Notes: generated by a model from the letters alone, not told the origin. Positions 33,386 through 42,430 are shown, counted from the stretch's first letter. The stretch is 64,000 bases of DNA from Bacteroidota bacterium (GCA_023416995.1 JAEZGI010000050.1:1-64000); one strand, 5' to 3'. A program made the numbers and translations.

Positions 33386-34513
33386 CTAATTGATATATGA
33401 TAAAACTTTTGTGGTGATGAAATCTAATTGTTCCTGGTCAAGCTCGGTATGCATAGGAAGCGATATTACCCTTTCGGTAAGCCAGTCGGTAGTTTTGAGA
33501 ACATACTCGCCACCGCCAAATGCAGCAAACATTTGTTGACGGTGAGCAGGCACCGGGTAATAAATCATGGAAGGAATCTTGTTGTCAGCGAGATATTGGT
33601 TAAGGCCATCGCGGTCAGTATCGTGCAGTATCAGTGTATACTGGTGAAACACATGTGTACCTGAAGGTGACCGGAAAGGAGTAGTTATCTTATTGTTAGA
33701 TTGAAAGGCTTTATCATAGAATGCTGCTGCTTTTTGTCTTGCAGCGATGTATTCGTCAAGCAGCGGCAATTTTACATTCAGCACGGCAGCCTGCATAGAA
33801 TCAAGACGGCTGTTGCAACCCACCATCTCATGATAGTATCGTTTATTTTGACCGTGGTTAGCAATCATTCTAAGCTTAACCGCCAGTTCGTCGTCGTTAG
33901 TGCACATTGCCCCGCCATCTCCATAACAACCAAGGTTTTTGGAAGGGAAAAATGAAGTGGTACCGATAGTTCCAATGGTACCCGTCTTTTTAAGGGTGCC
34001 ATCAGAGAACTTATATTCGGCCCCTATTGCCTGGGCATTATCCTCGATCACAAAAAGGTTATGTTTCTGCGCAATGGCCATAATGGCTTCCATATCGGCA
34101 GACTGACCATATAAATGAACCGGCACAATCGCCCGGGTATTTGGTGTGATGGCCGCTTCAACAGCGGCGGGATCTATGCAAAATGTTTTTGGATCAACTT
34201 CTACAAAAACAGGCTTCAACCTGAGCAAAGCAATCACCTCGGTGGTCGCAACATAAGTAAACGACGGCGTGATCACTTCGTCACCTGGTTTAAGACCAAG
34301 CGCCATCATCGCTATCTGCAAGGCATCAGTTCCGTTCGCGCAGGGTATAACGTGCTTAACGTCTAAATAACTGGCCAGACTGGCGGTGAATTCAGTGACA
34401 GCTTTGCCGTTGATGAAGGCGGCGGTGTCCAGAACCTCACGGATCCCAGCATCAACTGCATCCTTGATTTTAGCGTACTGTAACTGTAAATCAACCATTT
34501 GAATCGGCCGCAT
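33386..34513 (-). CDS. DegT/DnrJ/EryC1/StrS sugar aminotransferase
   Basis: PLP-dependent aminotransferase of keto-sugars bound to a nucleotide. 375 residues. CANGTDALQIAM near 58-69 binds the PLP phosphate, EDNAQAIGAEY near 157 holds the Asp that contacts the pyridine nitrogen, and K192 in FFPSKNLGCYGDGG is the Schiff-base lysine. HVFHQYTL near 287 is typical. First gene of the nucleotide-sugar operon, directly behind a good promoter. The likely substrate is the 4-keto sugar from RfbB or a 3-keto/4-keto UDP-sugar, but sequence alone cannot decide. Confidence 0.92.
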   Translation of the reverse strand: MRPIQMVDLQLQYAKIKDAVDAGIREVLDTAAFINGKAVTEFTASLASYLDVKHVIPCANGTDALQIAMMALGLKPGDEVITPSFTYVATTEVIALLRLKPVFVEVDPKTFCIDPAAVEAAITPNTRAIVPVHLYGQSADMEAIMAIAQKHNLFVIEDNAQAIGAEYKFSDGTLKKTGTIGTIGTTSFFPSKNLGCYGDGGAMCTNDDELAVKLRMIANHGQNKRYYHEMVGCNSRLDSMQAAVLNVKLPLLDEYIAARQKAAAFYDKAFQSNNKITTPFRSPSGTHVFHQYTLILHDTDRDGLNQYLADNKIPSMIYYPVPAHRQQMFAAFGGGEYVLKTTDWLTERVISLPMHTELDQEQLDFITTKVLSYIN

Positions 34514-34540
34514 AGTATGATTTTCCTATTTTAAAGGTCA

Positions 34541-34571
34541 CAAACCTAGTGCAAAAAACTGGTTTATGCAA
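34541..34571 (-). promoter_or_regulatory. Promoter of the nucleotide-sugar operon
   Basis: On the minus strand TTG (34571-34569), a 20 bp spacer, then TAGGTTTG (34548-34541), an exact TAnnTTTG. It lies 27 bp before the DegT ATG. Confidence 0.7.
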
Positions 34572-34644
34572 TGAAGGCTACATGTAACTATATAGATGGC
34601 AAGTTTTTTCTGTTGAATGGAACCTTCTTAGTTATTTTGCTCTA

Positions 34645-35916
34645 ATGGCTTTGCTCGCATATCAACTGTTCCTCCTCTTATACAAATTGGGTGCCCGGTT
34701 TCTCTCACCCTGGAATCCCAAGGCTGCATTATGGCTTCGTGGCCGGAAAGGTTTGCTACCAAATATTGCCACTGCGATGGCTAACCGAGGTAAACAAAAA
34801 CTTGTATGGGTGCATTGTGCTTCCCTCGGTGAATTCGAGCAGGGCCGGCCGGTGATAGAAGAGATACGTGCACGCTACCCGATGGTGCGGATACTGGTCA
34901 CTTTTTATTCACCATCAGGTTACGAGATCCGCAAAAATTACAAAGAGGCAGACTGGGTGTTTTACCTGCCTATGGACGCAGCTGCAAATGCCCGCAAATT
35001 TATTGAACTAGTTAAGCCCGACCTGGTCATCTGGGTCAAATACGAGTATTGGTATTATTACCTGAAAACGTTGAATGATCATCGCATTCCCGTTTTGCTG
35101 ATCTCCGGGATATTCAGAAAAAACCAGGTTTTCTTTAAATGGTACGGATCACTGCACCGCAAAATGCTGGGATATTTCCGGCACCTGTTTGTTCAGGATG
35201 CCTCTTCTGCTGAGTTGTTACGCGGCCTCGCAGCGACTCCGCCGGTGACCATCAGCGGCGATACAAGATTCGATCGGGTTGCAGCTATTGCAGCAGGTTT
35301 TGCGGCGATAGAACCTGTAGCAGCTTTTTGCGGAGATCGCAAGGTGGTAGTGGCCGGGAGTACCTGGCAGGAAGATGAAGAAGAACTGGATCATTTCGCT
35401 AATACATACCCTGAGATCGTGTTTATCATTGCGCCACACGAAATTGATGAGCCGCATCTCAAAACAACCGAACAACTGTTTAAACATACCATCCGGTATT
35501 CAGCGTGGCAGAAACAATACAGCGCCAACAATACGCGCCATAATGCCAATGTGCTGATCATTGATAATATAGGTATGCTTTCGAAATTATATCACTATGC
35601 CACCATTGCTTATGTGGGTGGAGGCTTTGGTGATGATGGTATACACAACACACTTGAAGCTGCGGTTTATGGTAAACCCGTAGTGTTTGGGCCCGCTTTC
35701 GAAAAATTCAGGGAAGCAATTGGTTTACTGGAAGCCGGCGGTGCCTTTACCGTTTCAAACGCGTTACAACTGGAGGAGATTTTCCACACCCTGCTCAATG
35801 ATCCTGTTGCATACAAAGAAGCATGCAGGGCAGCATACGACTATACGCGGGATAACCGTGGCGCAACCGAAGCTATATTATCTTATATAGGTAAGCAGCA
35901 ACACCTGGGAAATTGA
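34645..35916 (+). CDS. waaA: 3-deoxy-D-manno-octulosonic acid (Kdo) transferase
   Basis: Transfers Kdo from CMP-Kdo to lipid A precursor at the inner membrane, so the organism makes lipopolysaccharide with a Kdo core. 423 residues. An N-terminal hydrophobic segment (LLAYQLFLLLYKLGARFL) acts as anchor; VHCASLGEFEQGRPVI near 56-71 holds the catalytic E63. The second GT-B domain has VVVAGSTWQEDEE near 232 and YVGGGFGDDGIHNTLEAAVYGKPV (key words GGGFGDDGIHNTLE) near 331. Divergent from the nucleotide-sugar operon, so envelope sugar genes flank one 131 bp regulatory gap. Its stop is one base from the stop of the convergent downstream gene. Confidence 0.96.
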   Translation: MALLAYQLFLLLYKLGARFLSPWNPKAALWLRGRKGLLPNIATAMANRGKQKLVWVHCASLGEFEQGRPVIEEIRARYPMVRILVTFYSPSGYEIRKNYKEADWVFYLPMDAAANARKFIELVKPDLVIWVKYEYWYYYLKTLNDHRIPVLLISGIFRKNQVFFKWYGSLHRKMLGYFRHLFVQDASSAELLRGLAATPPVTISGDTRFDRVAAIAAGFAAIEPVAAFCGDRKVVVAGSTWQEDEEELDHFANTYPEIVFIIAPHEIDEPHLKTTEQLFKHTIRYSAWQKQYSANNTRHNANVLIIDNIGMLSKLYHYATIAYVGGGFGDDGIHNTLEAAVYGKPVVFGPAFEKFREAIGLLEAGGAFTVSNALQLEEIFHTLLNDPVAYKEACRAAYDYTRDNRGATEAILSYIGKQQHLGN

Positions 35917-35917
35917 A

Positions 35918-36607
35918 TCAGGAGAATCTTCTTTTTACCAGTTGATAAAAATGCCTGGTGGTTTCGCGGGTATCATCCCAACCCAGTTTAACCTTAAGTT
36001 CTCTTTCGATCCAATACTCTGCTTCAGCCATTATCCTGTAACTGTTAATGGTTTTGATACTTCTTTCATACATCACCTCATCACCCCGGAACAGCTCATT
36101 AATAAAAACAAAACGATCGTTTATACCGATTGCTTTTTTAAGATCTTTTACGGGTGCATCAGTGAGTATATGACCAATCTCCATCACCTGCTCTTTTAAC
36201 TTATCGTTAAGAGAAAAATCAGGTGAAGCCATCAGTTCGTTGAGTTCTTTTGGAGTATGTTGATGTGAAAGTGTTGGAATTTCTACGAGCGGATCAAACT
36301 GGTAACCGTTTGTTTCTACCTTTTCTGCAGTGACTGTATGACCATTTGTTTTAACGGGAGCCTCAGTTTTTTCAACCACCGGTTCTTTTTTTGGTTCGGG
36401 TGACCGGGTGATTTCCGCACGTTGAAATGAACCGCCGGAGGGCATGACTACCGAGATCTTCGAAGCCGCCACAGGCTTGCCTGGAAGGGCTATCAGCAAT
36501 CGCAGCTCCGACTCAATCATTTGCGTGATCATCAATAGTTGTGCGTGATCGGCGTTTTGTTCAGATTGTTCTTTTAACTTGCCGATCAATTGTGATAAAC
36601 GATCCAT
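35918..36607 (-). CDS. Conserved-looking hypothetical protein with helical C-terminal domain
   Basis: 229 residues; family not recognised. The N-terminal 45 residues are helical (SQLIGKLKEQSEQNADHAQ). Residues about 50-130 are low in order, rich in Pro, Lys, Glu and Thr. The C-terminal 100 residues look folded and helical: FSLNDKLKEQVMEIGHIL, INDRFVFINELFRGDE, YRIMAEAEYWIEREL, ending with basic KRRFS. No signal peptide or membrane helix, so cytoplasmic. It converges with waaA (1 bp between stops) and is divergent from tdk over 63 bp. Good reading frame and codon use support it as a real gene. Confidence 0.8.
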   Translation of the reverse strand: MDRLSQLIGKLKEQSEQNADHAQLLMITQMIESELRLLIALPGKPVAASKISVVMPSGGSFQRAEITRSPEPKKEPVVEKTEAPVKTNGHTVTAEKVETNGYQFDPLVEIPTLSHQHTPKELNELMASPDFSLNDKLKEQVMEIGHILTDAPVKDLKKAIGINDRFVFINELFRGDEVMYERSIKTINSYRIMAEAEYWIERELKVKLGWDDTRETTRHFYQLVKRRFS

Positions 36608-36670
36608 ATTAAAATTCTATATCAATTAAAGTTCCTAAAGTTAACAATTTTCATTCCTATTTTATACACG

Positions 36671-37237
36671 ATGTTCATTGAACATAATATATCAGGCGAG
36701 CGGCGGGGTTTCATTGAAGTTATCTGTGGATCGATGTTTTCGGGTAAAACCGAAGAATTGATCAGGAGATTGAAACGTGCCAGGATCGCCAATCTTAAAG
36801 TTGAGATTTTTAAGCCAAAGGTTGATACGCGTTACGATGAATTTAACATTGTATCACACGACGATTCGATGATCTTATCAACGCCTATTGAAAGTTCACA
36901 GACAATTTTGTTATTGGCAAGCGGTGTTGATGTTATAGGAATTGACGAGGCGCAGTTTTTTGACGACCAGTTACCCGATGTATGTGATCAGTTGGCGCTT
37001 CGTGGGTCGAGGGTAATTGTTGCGGGACTTGATATGGATTTTTTGGCAAGACCATTTGGGCAGATGCCGAACCTTCTTGCGAAAGCTGACTTCATCACAA
37101 AATTGCATGCGATCTGTGTGAAGTGCGGGAATATTGCCAACTACTCTTATCGCATCAATGCCGGCGGACCGCAGCTGTTATTAGGCGAAAAAGACGTGTA
37201 CGAACCCCGCTGCAGACATTGTTATTATGAGAAGTAA
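36671..37237 (+). CDS. tdk: Thymidine kinase, type II
   Basis: Phosphorylates thymidine in the nucleotide salvage pathway. 188 residues. P-loop GSMFSGKT at 20-27, catalytic E93 in IDEAQFFDD, and the structural zinc site formed by CVKC near 154-157 and CRHC near 183-186. The lasso loop ITKLHAICVKCGNIANYSYR (key words HAICVKCG) is intact. The gene stands alone between two genes of the opposite strand. Confidence 0.96.
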   Translation: MFIEHNISGERRGFIEVICGSMFSGKTEELIRRLKRARIANLKVEIFKPKVDTRYDEFNIVSHDDSMILSTPIESSQTILLLASGVDVIGIDEAQFFDDQLPDVCDQLALRGSRVIVAGLDMDFLARPFGQMPNLLAKADFITKLHAICVKCGNIANYSYRINAGGPQLLLGEKDVYEPRCRHCYYEK

Positions 37238-37244
37238 GATGCCT

Positions 37245-38120
37245 TCATCTGCGGGGAACACATAACACCTCAAGCGTACCGGTCCTGTTCACCACGCCCC
37301 CTGTTGTTTGGGTTTTGGTTTCTTGCTGCAGTTCAAGTCGCGAAGGCAGACCTGAACTTCTATCCATCCAAACCGTGCCAGTCTGCGTTCCTTTCATATA
37401 ATACATACCTTCTTCACCGGCTGAGATGGTACCTTTTACTGCAAGTTGATAATGTTGTTTTCCTATTGAATCCACCTTCATCATATGGCTGAATCTGACC
37501 GGAGCCATCGATGTATGAACTGTGTTGTTTACCCATGTAGCTGATGTGTCAATCGCACCGGGAGGCAGATAAAAAAACAGCTGGGCAAACCGATCGCGTA
37601 GCGCGGGCAACGAAAGATAATCGTCCAGCATACCATTGACATGTGAGATTGACATATCCATTTCAGCAGATACGTGTTTCAGGGTATTTTCAAAGCCATA
37701 CAAACTGGTCAGGCGCCCGTTTTTTTCGAGATGCAGCCGCAGCGAATCATTTTCAACTTTCTCAAAAACCTTCTTTTTCGTGACCCAATAATCAAGCATA
37801 GTTAGCTGGGCAGGTGTATGACCTTTGACTATTGATACCTGTTGCGGTGTGCGGACAAGTGCAAGACGTCTGATAATCATTGTTAATGAATACCCGGCAG
37901 AATCGCTCGCCGTAGGCACCAAATCGAATTCAAAAATCAATGTGTCACCCGAAGAAGCCCCTGATGGCGAAACAGCATGAGTGGTTTCCCTGGATGAAAC
38001 GGAATACACAGTACCATTTTTCAAGGCAAGCGAAGGTATTTCCTTGTCTGCGTTGACTGCTGTGTTACAGCCTATAATGACCACCGGCAGCAACGATATC
38101 GTCAAAAGTTTCATATTCAT
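37245..38120 (-). CDS. DUF6263-like lipoprotein
   Basis: 291 residues. N-terminal MNMKLLTISLLPVVIIGC has a lipobox (VIIGC), so Cys18 is probably lipidated and the protein sits in an envelope membrane. A second in-frame ATG two codons later is equally possible. The mature part is mostly beta-strands. The second half, with TWVNNTVHTSMAPVRFSH, HYQLAVKGTIS and GTVWMDRSSGLPSRLEL, resembles DUF6263 proteins, which have no known function. Convergent with tdk, 7 bp between stops; divergent from ccmB. Confidence 0.75.
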   Translation of the reverse strand: MNMKLLTISLLPVVIIGCNTAVNADKEIPSLALKNGTVYSVSSRETTHAVSPSGASSGDTLIFEFDLVPTASDSAGYSLTMIIRRLALVRTPQQVSIVKGHTPAQLTMLDYWVTKKKVFEKVENDSLRLHLEKNGRLTSLYGFENTLKHVSAEMDMSISHVNGMLDDYLSLPALRDRFAQLFFYLPPGAIDTSATWVNNTVHTSMAPVRFSHMMKVDSIGKQHYQLAVKGTISAGEEGMYYMKGTQTGTVWMDRSSGLPSRLELQQETKTQTTGGVVNRTGTLEVLCVPRR

Positions 38121-38200
38121 TTACTGTGAAACACTATTTTCGCGCTTAAACTCTGCATATCAGTCAAGTTACCCATATACTCGCACTTGTAAAAAAGGAT

Positions 38201-38818
38201 TTGTTGCTGGAGATAAGGCAACAGTATACTTTTTATGGCGTCCTGCTTTATGTGGCTTCAACCGTATTCGTTTTATACCTCACCATGGATCAGCCTGAGG
38301 ATAAAGTATGGAATGGGCTTTTCTGGATGATCCAGTTATTTATTTGTGTCAATGCCGTTGCAAAAAGTTTTTTGCAGGAAAGCAGGGGGCGTATGCTTTA
38401 CTTCTACTCCATCGCCGGCGCGCGCGACTTTGTGTTATCAAAATTGATTTTCAACGTGGTGCTCATGATTGTAATGAGTATCATCAGCCTGCTGCTTTTT
38501 CAATTGCTTTTGGGTAACCCGCTTCAGAACCCCCTGCGTTTTGCAGCTATCGTTTGCCTCGGCGGGTGCAGTCTCAGTATGGTATTTACGTTTCTGGCCG
38601 CCATCGCCGCCCGGGCGCAGCAAAATGCAGCGCTGATGGCCATTATGGGTTTCCCCCTGATCATTCCCCAATTGATGTTGCTGATGAAAATATCAACCAC
38701 CTCGTTTTCAGACGTGATCCAGGCAGGAGAACTGCGGCTAACCCTGTTACTGGGTGGTTTGGATGTGCTGGTAGTGGCACTTGCCATCATCCTTTTCCCT
38801 TATTTATGGAAGGATTAA
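38201..38818 (+). CDS. ccmB: Haem exporter protein CcmB
   Basis: Membrane subunit of the CcmABCD haem handling complex for cytochrome c maturation. 205 residues from the TTG at 38201, with six likely helices (FYGVLLYVASTVFVLYL, GLFWMIQLFICVNAVA, then four more). Family members normally have a lead-in of about 15 residues before KKDLLLEIRQQY. The frame stays open to 38150 and encodes ILALVKKDLLLE upstream of the TTG, so the true start is probably upstream, perhaps CTG at 38153. No ATG or GTG is available in frame. The ccmA gene is not adjacent. Followed by ccmC 86 bp downstream. Confidence 0.9.
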   Translation: MLLEIRQQYTFYGVLLYVASTVFVLYLTMDQPEDKVWNGLFWMIQLFICVNAVAKSFLQESRGRMLYFYSIAGARDFVLSKLIFNVVLMIVMSIISLLLFQLLLGNPLQNPLRFAAIVCLGGCSLSMVFTFLAAIAARAQQNAALMAIMGFPLIIPQLMLLMKISTTSFSDVIQAGELRLTLLLGGLDVLVVALAIILFPYLWKD

Positions 38819-38904
38819 CTGTGCCTTTTATTTAACATCCTGCGGTTGAATGTAATTCCTATTTCAATTTGTTTACCCTAATTTTGCCACCACACAAAAA
38901 TTTT

Positions 38905-39618
38905 ATGCGGCGAGCCTGGTGGAAAATATTGAGCGTTCTTCTTTTACTCTACACATTTATAGCAGGCTTTATGACAGAGGTGCCGGAAATCGGTAATCTT
39001 TATCAAAGCATCCGCAACTTTTTCTTCCACGTACCCATGTGGTTTGGCCAACTCGTACTGGTAACTGTTTCCCTGGTTTACGCTATTTTATATCTGCGAA
39101 ATCCAAAGGCACGATACGATTCCATGTCAGCAGAATTTGCACGTACGGGAATCATTTTTGGTTCATTGGGTCTTATAACCGGTGCCATCTGGGCAAATTA
39201 TACCTGGGGCGCGCCCTGGAACAATGATCCTAAACAGATAGGTGCCGCAATTGCATTGTTGATTTATCTCGCTTATTTTGTTCTGAGAAACTCAATGACC
39301 GATCTCGACAAGCGGGGACGTGTAGCCGCAGTTTATAACATCTTTGCTTATTGCATATACATTCCGATGATCATGATACTTCCAAGACTGGTTGAATCAC
39401 TTCACCCCGGAGGTAAAGGTGTGGAAGGCAACCCCGGATTAAGTGGAAATGATCTCGATCCCCGTCTCCGCATTATCTTCTGGCCCGCTGTGTTAGGCTG
39501 GACACTATTGGGCGTTTGGATCTCTACACTTTCAGTCAGAGCCCAGGCGCTTGAAGATCTGGAACACGACAACGAACCGGCCGACAAACAAAAAATGGAA
39601 CTTTCCAGCTCAAAATGA
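38905..39618 (+). CDS. ccmC: Haem exporter protein CcmC / CcsA-type cytochrome c biogenesis protein
   Basis: Six-helix membrane protein that presents haem for attachment to apocytochrome c. 237 residues from the ATG at 38905 (MRRAWWKILSVLLLLYTF); an upstream TTG at 38869 is in frame but unlikely. FFFHVPMWFGQ near 40 holds a conserved periplasmic His. NYTWGAPWNNDPKQ near 105 is the tryptophan-rich haem-binding loop in its Bacteroidota form. A second conserved His lies near residue 170 (SLHPGGKG). Overlaps the next small gene by 4 bp (ATGA). Confidence 0.92.
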   Translation: MRRAWWKILSVLLLLYTFIAGFMTEVPEIGNLYQSIRNFFFHVPMWFGQLVLVTVSLVYAILYLRNPKARYDSMSAEFARTGIIFGSLGLITGAIWANYTWGAPWNNDPKQIGAAIALLIYLAYFVLRNSMTDLDKRGRVAAVYNIFAYCIYIPMIMILPRLVESLHPGGKGVEGNPGLSGNDLDPRLRIIFWPAVLGWTLLGVWISTLSVRAQALEDLEHDNEPADKQKMELSSSK

Positions 39619-39830
39619 AAAAATATACTCTTTCTATCCTCCTGGTACTGATCAATTGCTTTGTGTTTGCCCAGCAAACTGGTGCTGATGAGGCACCAGC
39701 CTCTGGCATGCGTTCTGAAGGAAAGATCTATGTTGTTGTTGCCGTTGTTGTAACCATCCTCGCGGGATTAATACTATTTCTGATACGTTTAGACAGGAAG
39801 ATCTCCAGGCTTGAGCAAAAAAAACGCTAA
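39615..39830 (+). CDS. CcmD-like small membrane protein
   Basis: 71 residues. A cleavable-looking signal (MKKYTLSILLVLINCFVFAQ) is followed by a short polar stretch, then one membrane helix (IYVVVAVVVTILAGLILFLI) and a basic tail (DRKISRLEQKKR). Size, position after ccmC and the single helix with charged cytoplasmic tail fit CcmD, which stabilises the CcmABC-haem complex. Starts inside the ccmC stop (ATGA), so translation is coupled. Low sequence conservation in this family limits certainty. Confidence 0.75.
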   Translation: MKKYTLSILLVLINCFVFAQQTGADEAPASGMRSEGKIYVVVAVVVTILAGLILFLIRLDRKISRLEQKKR

Positions 39831-39856
39831 CGATTGTAAAACCTAAATATTGAAGT

Positions 39857-41266
39857 ATGTCAGAGTATAGTTTTTTTGGTGCTGTAGAAAAAAGCTTTGA
39901 AAAGGCTGCGGCCTTCACCAAATGGGATCCGGGTATCCTTGAACAGATCAAACAGTGTAATGCGGTTTATCGTATGCACTTCCCCGTTAAAATAGGCAAC
40001 AAGATAGAGGTTATCAAAGCATACCGGGTACAACATTCACATCACAAGTTGCCCTGTAAAGGTGGTATCCGTTTTGCCATGAGCGTGAACCTTGATGAGG
40101 TGATGGCGCTTGCAGCGTTGATGACGTACAAATGTGCCATTGTAAACGTTCCGTTTGCAGGTGCAAAAGGCGGTATCACCATCGACCCTAAAAAATACTC
40201 AGAATACGATCTCGAAAAAATCACCCGTCGTTATACATCTGAACTGATTAAAAAGAACTTTATCGGACCCGGCATTGATGTTCCCGCACCGGATTATGGT
40301 ACAGGTGAACGTGAAATGGCCTGGATCGTTGACACTTATGCAAGTATGCGACCTGGTGAAATTGACGCGCAGGGCTGCGTAACGGGTAAGCCCGTGTCAC
40401 AGGGTGGTGTCCGCGGCCGTAGGGAAGCAACCGGTCTCGGTGTGTTCTACGGCTTGCGTGAAGTTTGTAATATGAAAGACACTATGGATCGCCTTGGTCT
40501 TCCGGTGGGTGTGGCAGGCAAACGTGTTGTGATACAGGGGTTAGGTAATGTAGGATATCATACTGCGAAGTTTTTCCAGGAACACGGCGCGCTGATCGTC
40601 GGCATCTCCGAATGGGAAGGTGCTATATCAAATCCGGCCGGACTCGATGTAGACGCAGTAGTTGAGCATCGCAAAAAAAGCGGATCTATTCTCAATTTCC
40701 CCGGCTCAACTGATTTTGCAAAAAACACAGAAGCGCTGGAGATGGATTGCGATATCCTTATTCCGGCTGCCCTGGAAGCAGTGATAACCGGCGAAAATGC
40801 GCCAAGGATCAAAGCTAAAATTATTGGTGAAGCTGCAAACGGACCATTAACTCCAGAGGCAGATGAAGAATTTATCCGTCGCGGTGTATTGGTTGTGCCA
40901 GATATGTATCTGAACGCGGGTGGTGTAACCGTTTCGTATTTTGAATGGCTGAAGAACCTTAGCCATGTGCGTTACGGAAGACTTGAAAAAAGATTTACAG
41001 AGAACCTGAATACCAAGATACTGGGACAGATTGAAGAACTTACCGGTAAGGATGTGAATCAAAAAGATCGTGAACTGATTATGCATGGGCCGGAGGAAGT
41101 TGACCTGGTGCGTAGTGGATTGGAAGAAACAATGGCAGCCGCGACCCGTGAAATTATGGAAGCCTGGAAGGCAAATCCCGAAATCCCGGATATGCGTACC
41201 GCGGCTTATGTTGTTGCTATCAACAAGGTTGGTACCAGCTACGCAGAACTTGGTATCTTTCCTTAG
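39857..41266 (+). CDS. gdhA: Glutamate dehydrogenase (Glu/Leu/Phe/Val dehydrogenase family)
   Basis: Interconverts glutamate with 2-oxoglutarate and ammonia. 469 residues. KGGIRFAMSVNLDEVMALA near 67 binds the substrate, and the catalytic lysine is in VPFAGAKGGI near 100. The coenzyme domain has QGLGNVGYH near 229. DVPAPDYGTGEREM near 139 and AANGPLTPEADEE near 332 are also typical. It resembles the long NAD(P)-GDH group also found in animals. It lies 26 bp after the CcmD-like gene but has its own terminator. An effect on cytochrome maturation is not implied. Confidence 0.95.
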   Translation: MSEYSFFGAVEKSFEKAAAFTKWDPGILEQIKQCNAVYRMHFPVKIGNKIEVIKAYRVQHSHHKLPCKGGIRFAMSVNLDEVMALAALMTYKCAIVNVPFAGAKGGITIDPKKYSEYDLEKITRRYTSELIKKNFIGPGIDVPAPDYGTGEREMAWIVDTYASMRPGEIDAQGCVTGKPVSQGGVRGRREATGLGVFYGLREVCNMKDTMDRLGLPVGVAGKRVVIQGLGNVGYHTAKFFQEHGALIVGISEWEGAISNPAGLDVDAVVEHRKKSGSILNFPGSTDFAKNTEALEMDCDILIPAALEAVITGENAPRIKAKIIGEAANGPLTPEADEEFIRRGVLVVPDMYLNAGGVTVSYFEWLKNLSHVRYGRLEKRFTENLNTKILGQIEELTGKDVNQKDRELIMHGPEEVDLVRSGLEETMAAATREIMEAWKANPEIPDMRTAAYVVAINKVGTSYAELGIFP

Positions 41267-41291
41267 TATAAATTATAATCGTATTAAATTG

Positions 41292-41326
41292 AATGGAATT
41301 ACCGACCGGTGGTTCCATTTTTTTTA
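41292..41326 (+). terminator. Intrinsic terminator of gdhA
   Basis: AATGGAA (41292-41298) pairs with TTCCATT (41313-41319), with ACC/GGT extending the stem, followed by a run of seven or more T. Confidence 0.85.
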
Positions 41327-41353
41327 TATTATCAGTTCACCAATCGTTTTAGT

Positions 41354-41755
41354 ATGCAACAGCTAACTTTAGAACAGATCCGGGAAGCTGAAACACGTTC
41401 CAGCGGTAAACCGTTTGCCTTTTACATTAAGTGTCTTGACGAACTTGGCATTGACAAATATGAATGGTTACTTAAAAACGATGAACGCAGGTTTACCTAT
41501 GCAATCAACGAAGAACTTGTTGTTCCCGGTAAACCTGAACAACAAAGACACTGTTCAGACATCTTTGAACTGAGCGCCGTAGTCGCAGCAGTGAACCGCA
41601 ACAAAGAAGGCGTTACAGGTTTCAGCAAATTTCTTGATGAGATTGCGCAGGCAGGTGTACACATCTATACTGCTGATGTAGCCGGCAAACAGGTAATATA
41701 TAATGGCAAAAAAGTGAGCCAGGTGTACGCGGAACCTATACCTTCCGTGGAATAA
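41354..41755 (+). CDS. DUF1398 family protein
   Basis: 133 residues from the ATG at 41354 (MQQLTLEQIREAETRSSG); a start 15 codons upstream would overlap the gdhA terminator. The protein matches the DUF1398 pattern: AFYIKCLDELGIDKYEWLL, then a beta-hairpin, then VAAVNRNKEGVTGFSKFLDEIAQAGV and a final VIYNGKKVSQVY strand. Function unknown; the family is sometimes labelled phage envelope protein (YbcV) without firm evidence. No signal peptide. It is 6 bp from the next gene, so both are probably one unit. Confidence 0.75.
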   Translation: MQQLTLEQIREAETRSSGKPFAFYIKCLDELGIDKYEWLLKNDERRFTYAINEELVVPGKPEQQRHCSDIFELSAVVAAVNRNKEGVTGFSKFLDEIAQAGVHIYTADVAGKQVIYNGKKVSQVYAEPIPSVE

Positions 41756-41761
41756 TTTATT

Positions 41762-42430
41762 ATGGCGAAAACAATTACAAAGAACCAGTGGGATAAACTA
41801 AGGCAACGTATGATAGTTTATGGCATCGAAGATGTGCCTTTAACTGCTATCCCGGAAAACAATACGTTGATCAGTAAGGACCCCGAAACTGCCGCGGCAC
41901 GGTTGCTTTTATTGTTGTGCGTTTCGCTATGTGCCAGTAACAGCGAAATGACCGATAAAATAGCCAACTGGCTCAAAACGGAGGATCTCTGGCAATTCGC
42001 CTCCGAAAACGAAAAATATCTTTTGCGCAGCGATGACGCTGATGAAGCAGAAAGGGCTAAACTGTCGTTTCGTTTTGAAGCTGCCTATATGCTGGCCTGG
42101 GCGCTTGGTTTTGTAGATGAGGCCCCCGACCCTTCTTCAGAATGCGACCCGGAGCTGGTAACAGCATTTTTCTCCAACATACCGGCACTGTTTACAGAAA
42201 CGGAAGACTTCCTGGCAGACGCGGCTTTCAGAAGAATCTCCGTGTTGCATGATGAATTTCTGTTTTACAAGATGACGGCTCTATACTTCAGCCATATAAA
42301 GGAAACGGATAAAGAAGACAGCTCAAATGTTCATCCGGCGGCTGCGTATGAACGTTATATCGTACTTTCCTGGTTGTTTGATACTGATGATATGGGCTGG
42401 GATGAATTGCATGATGACCAGGAACCATAG
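41762..42430 (+). CDS. DUF4272 domain protein
   Basis: 222 residues. The core from about 40 to 200 matches DUF4272: TAAARLLLLLCVSLC, LSFRFEAAYMLAWALGFVDE near 98, and RRISVLHDEFLFYKMTALYF near 154. The family has no assigned biochemical role. No membrane segment. It follows the DUF1398 gene by 6 bp. Its TAG stop and the stop of the convergent gene form the palindrome TAGCTA, so there is no gap between the two. Confidence 0.8.
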   Translation: MAKTITKNQWDKLRQRMIVYGIEDVPLTAIPENNTLISKDPETAAARLLLLLCVSLCASNSEMTDKIANWLKTEDLWQFASENEKYLLRSDDADEAERAKLSFRFEAAYMLAWALGFVDEAPDPSSECDPELVTAFFSNIPALFTETEDFLADAAFRRISVLHDEFLFYKMTALYFSHIKETDKEDSSNVHPAAAYERYIVLSWLFDTDDMGWDELHDDQEP

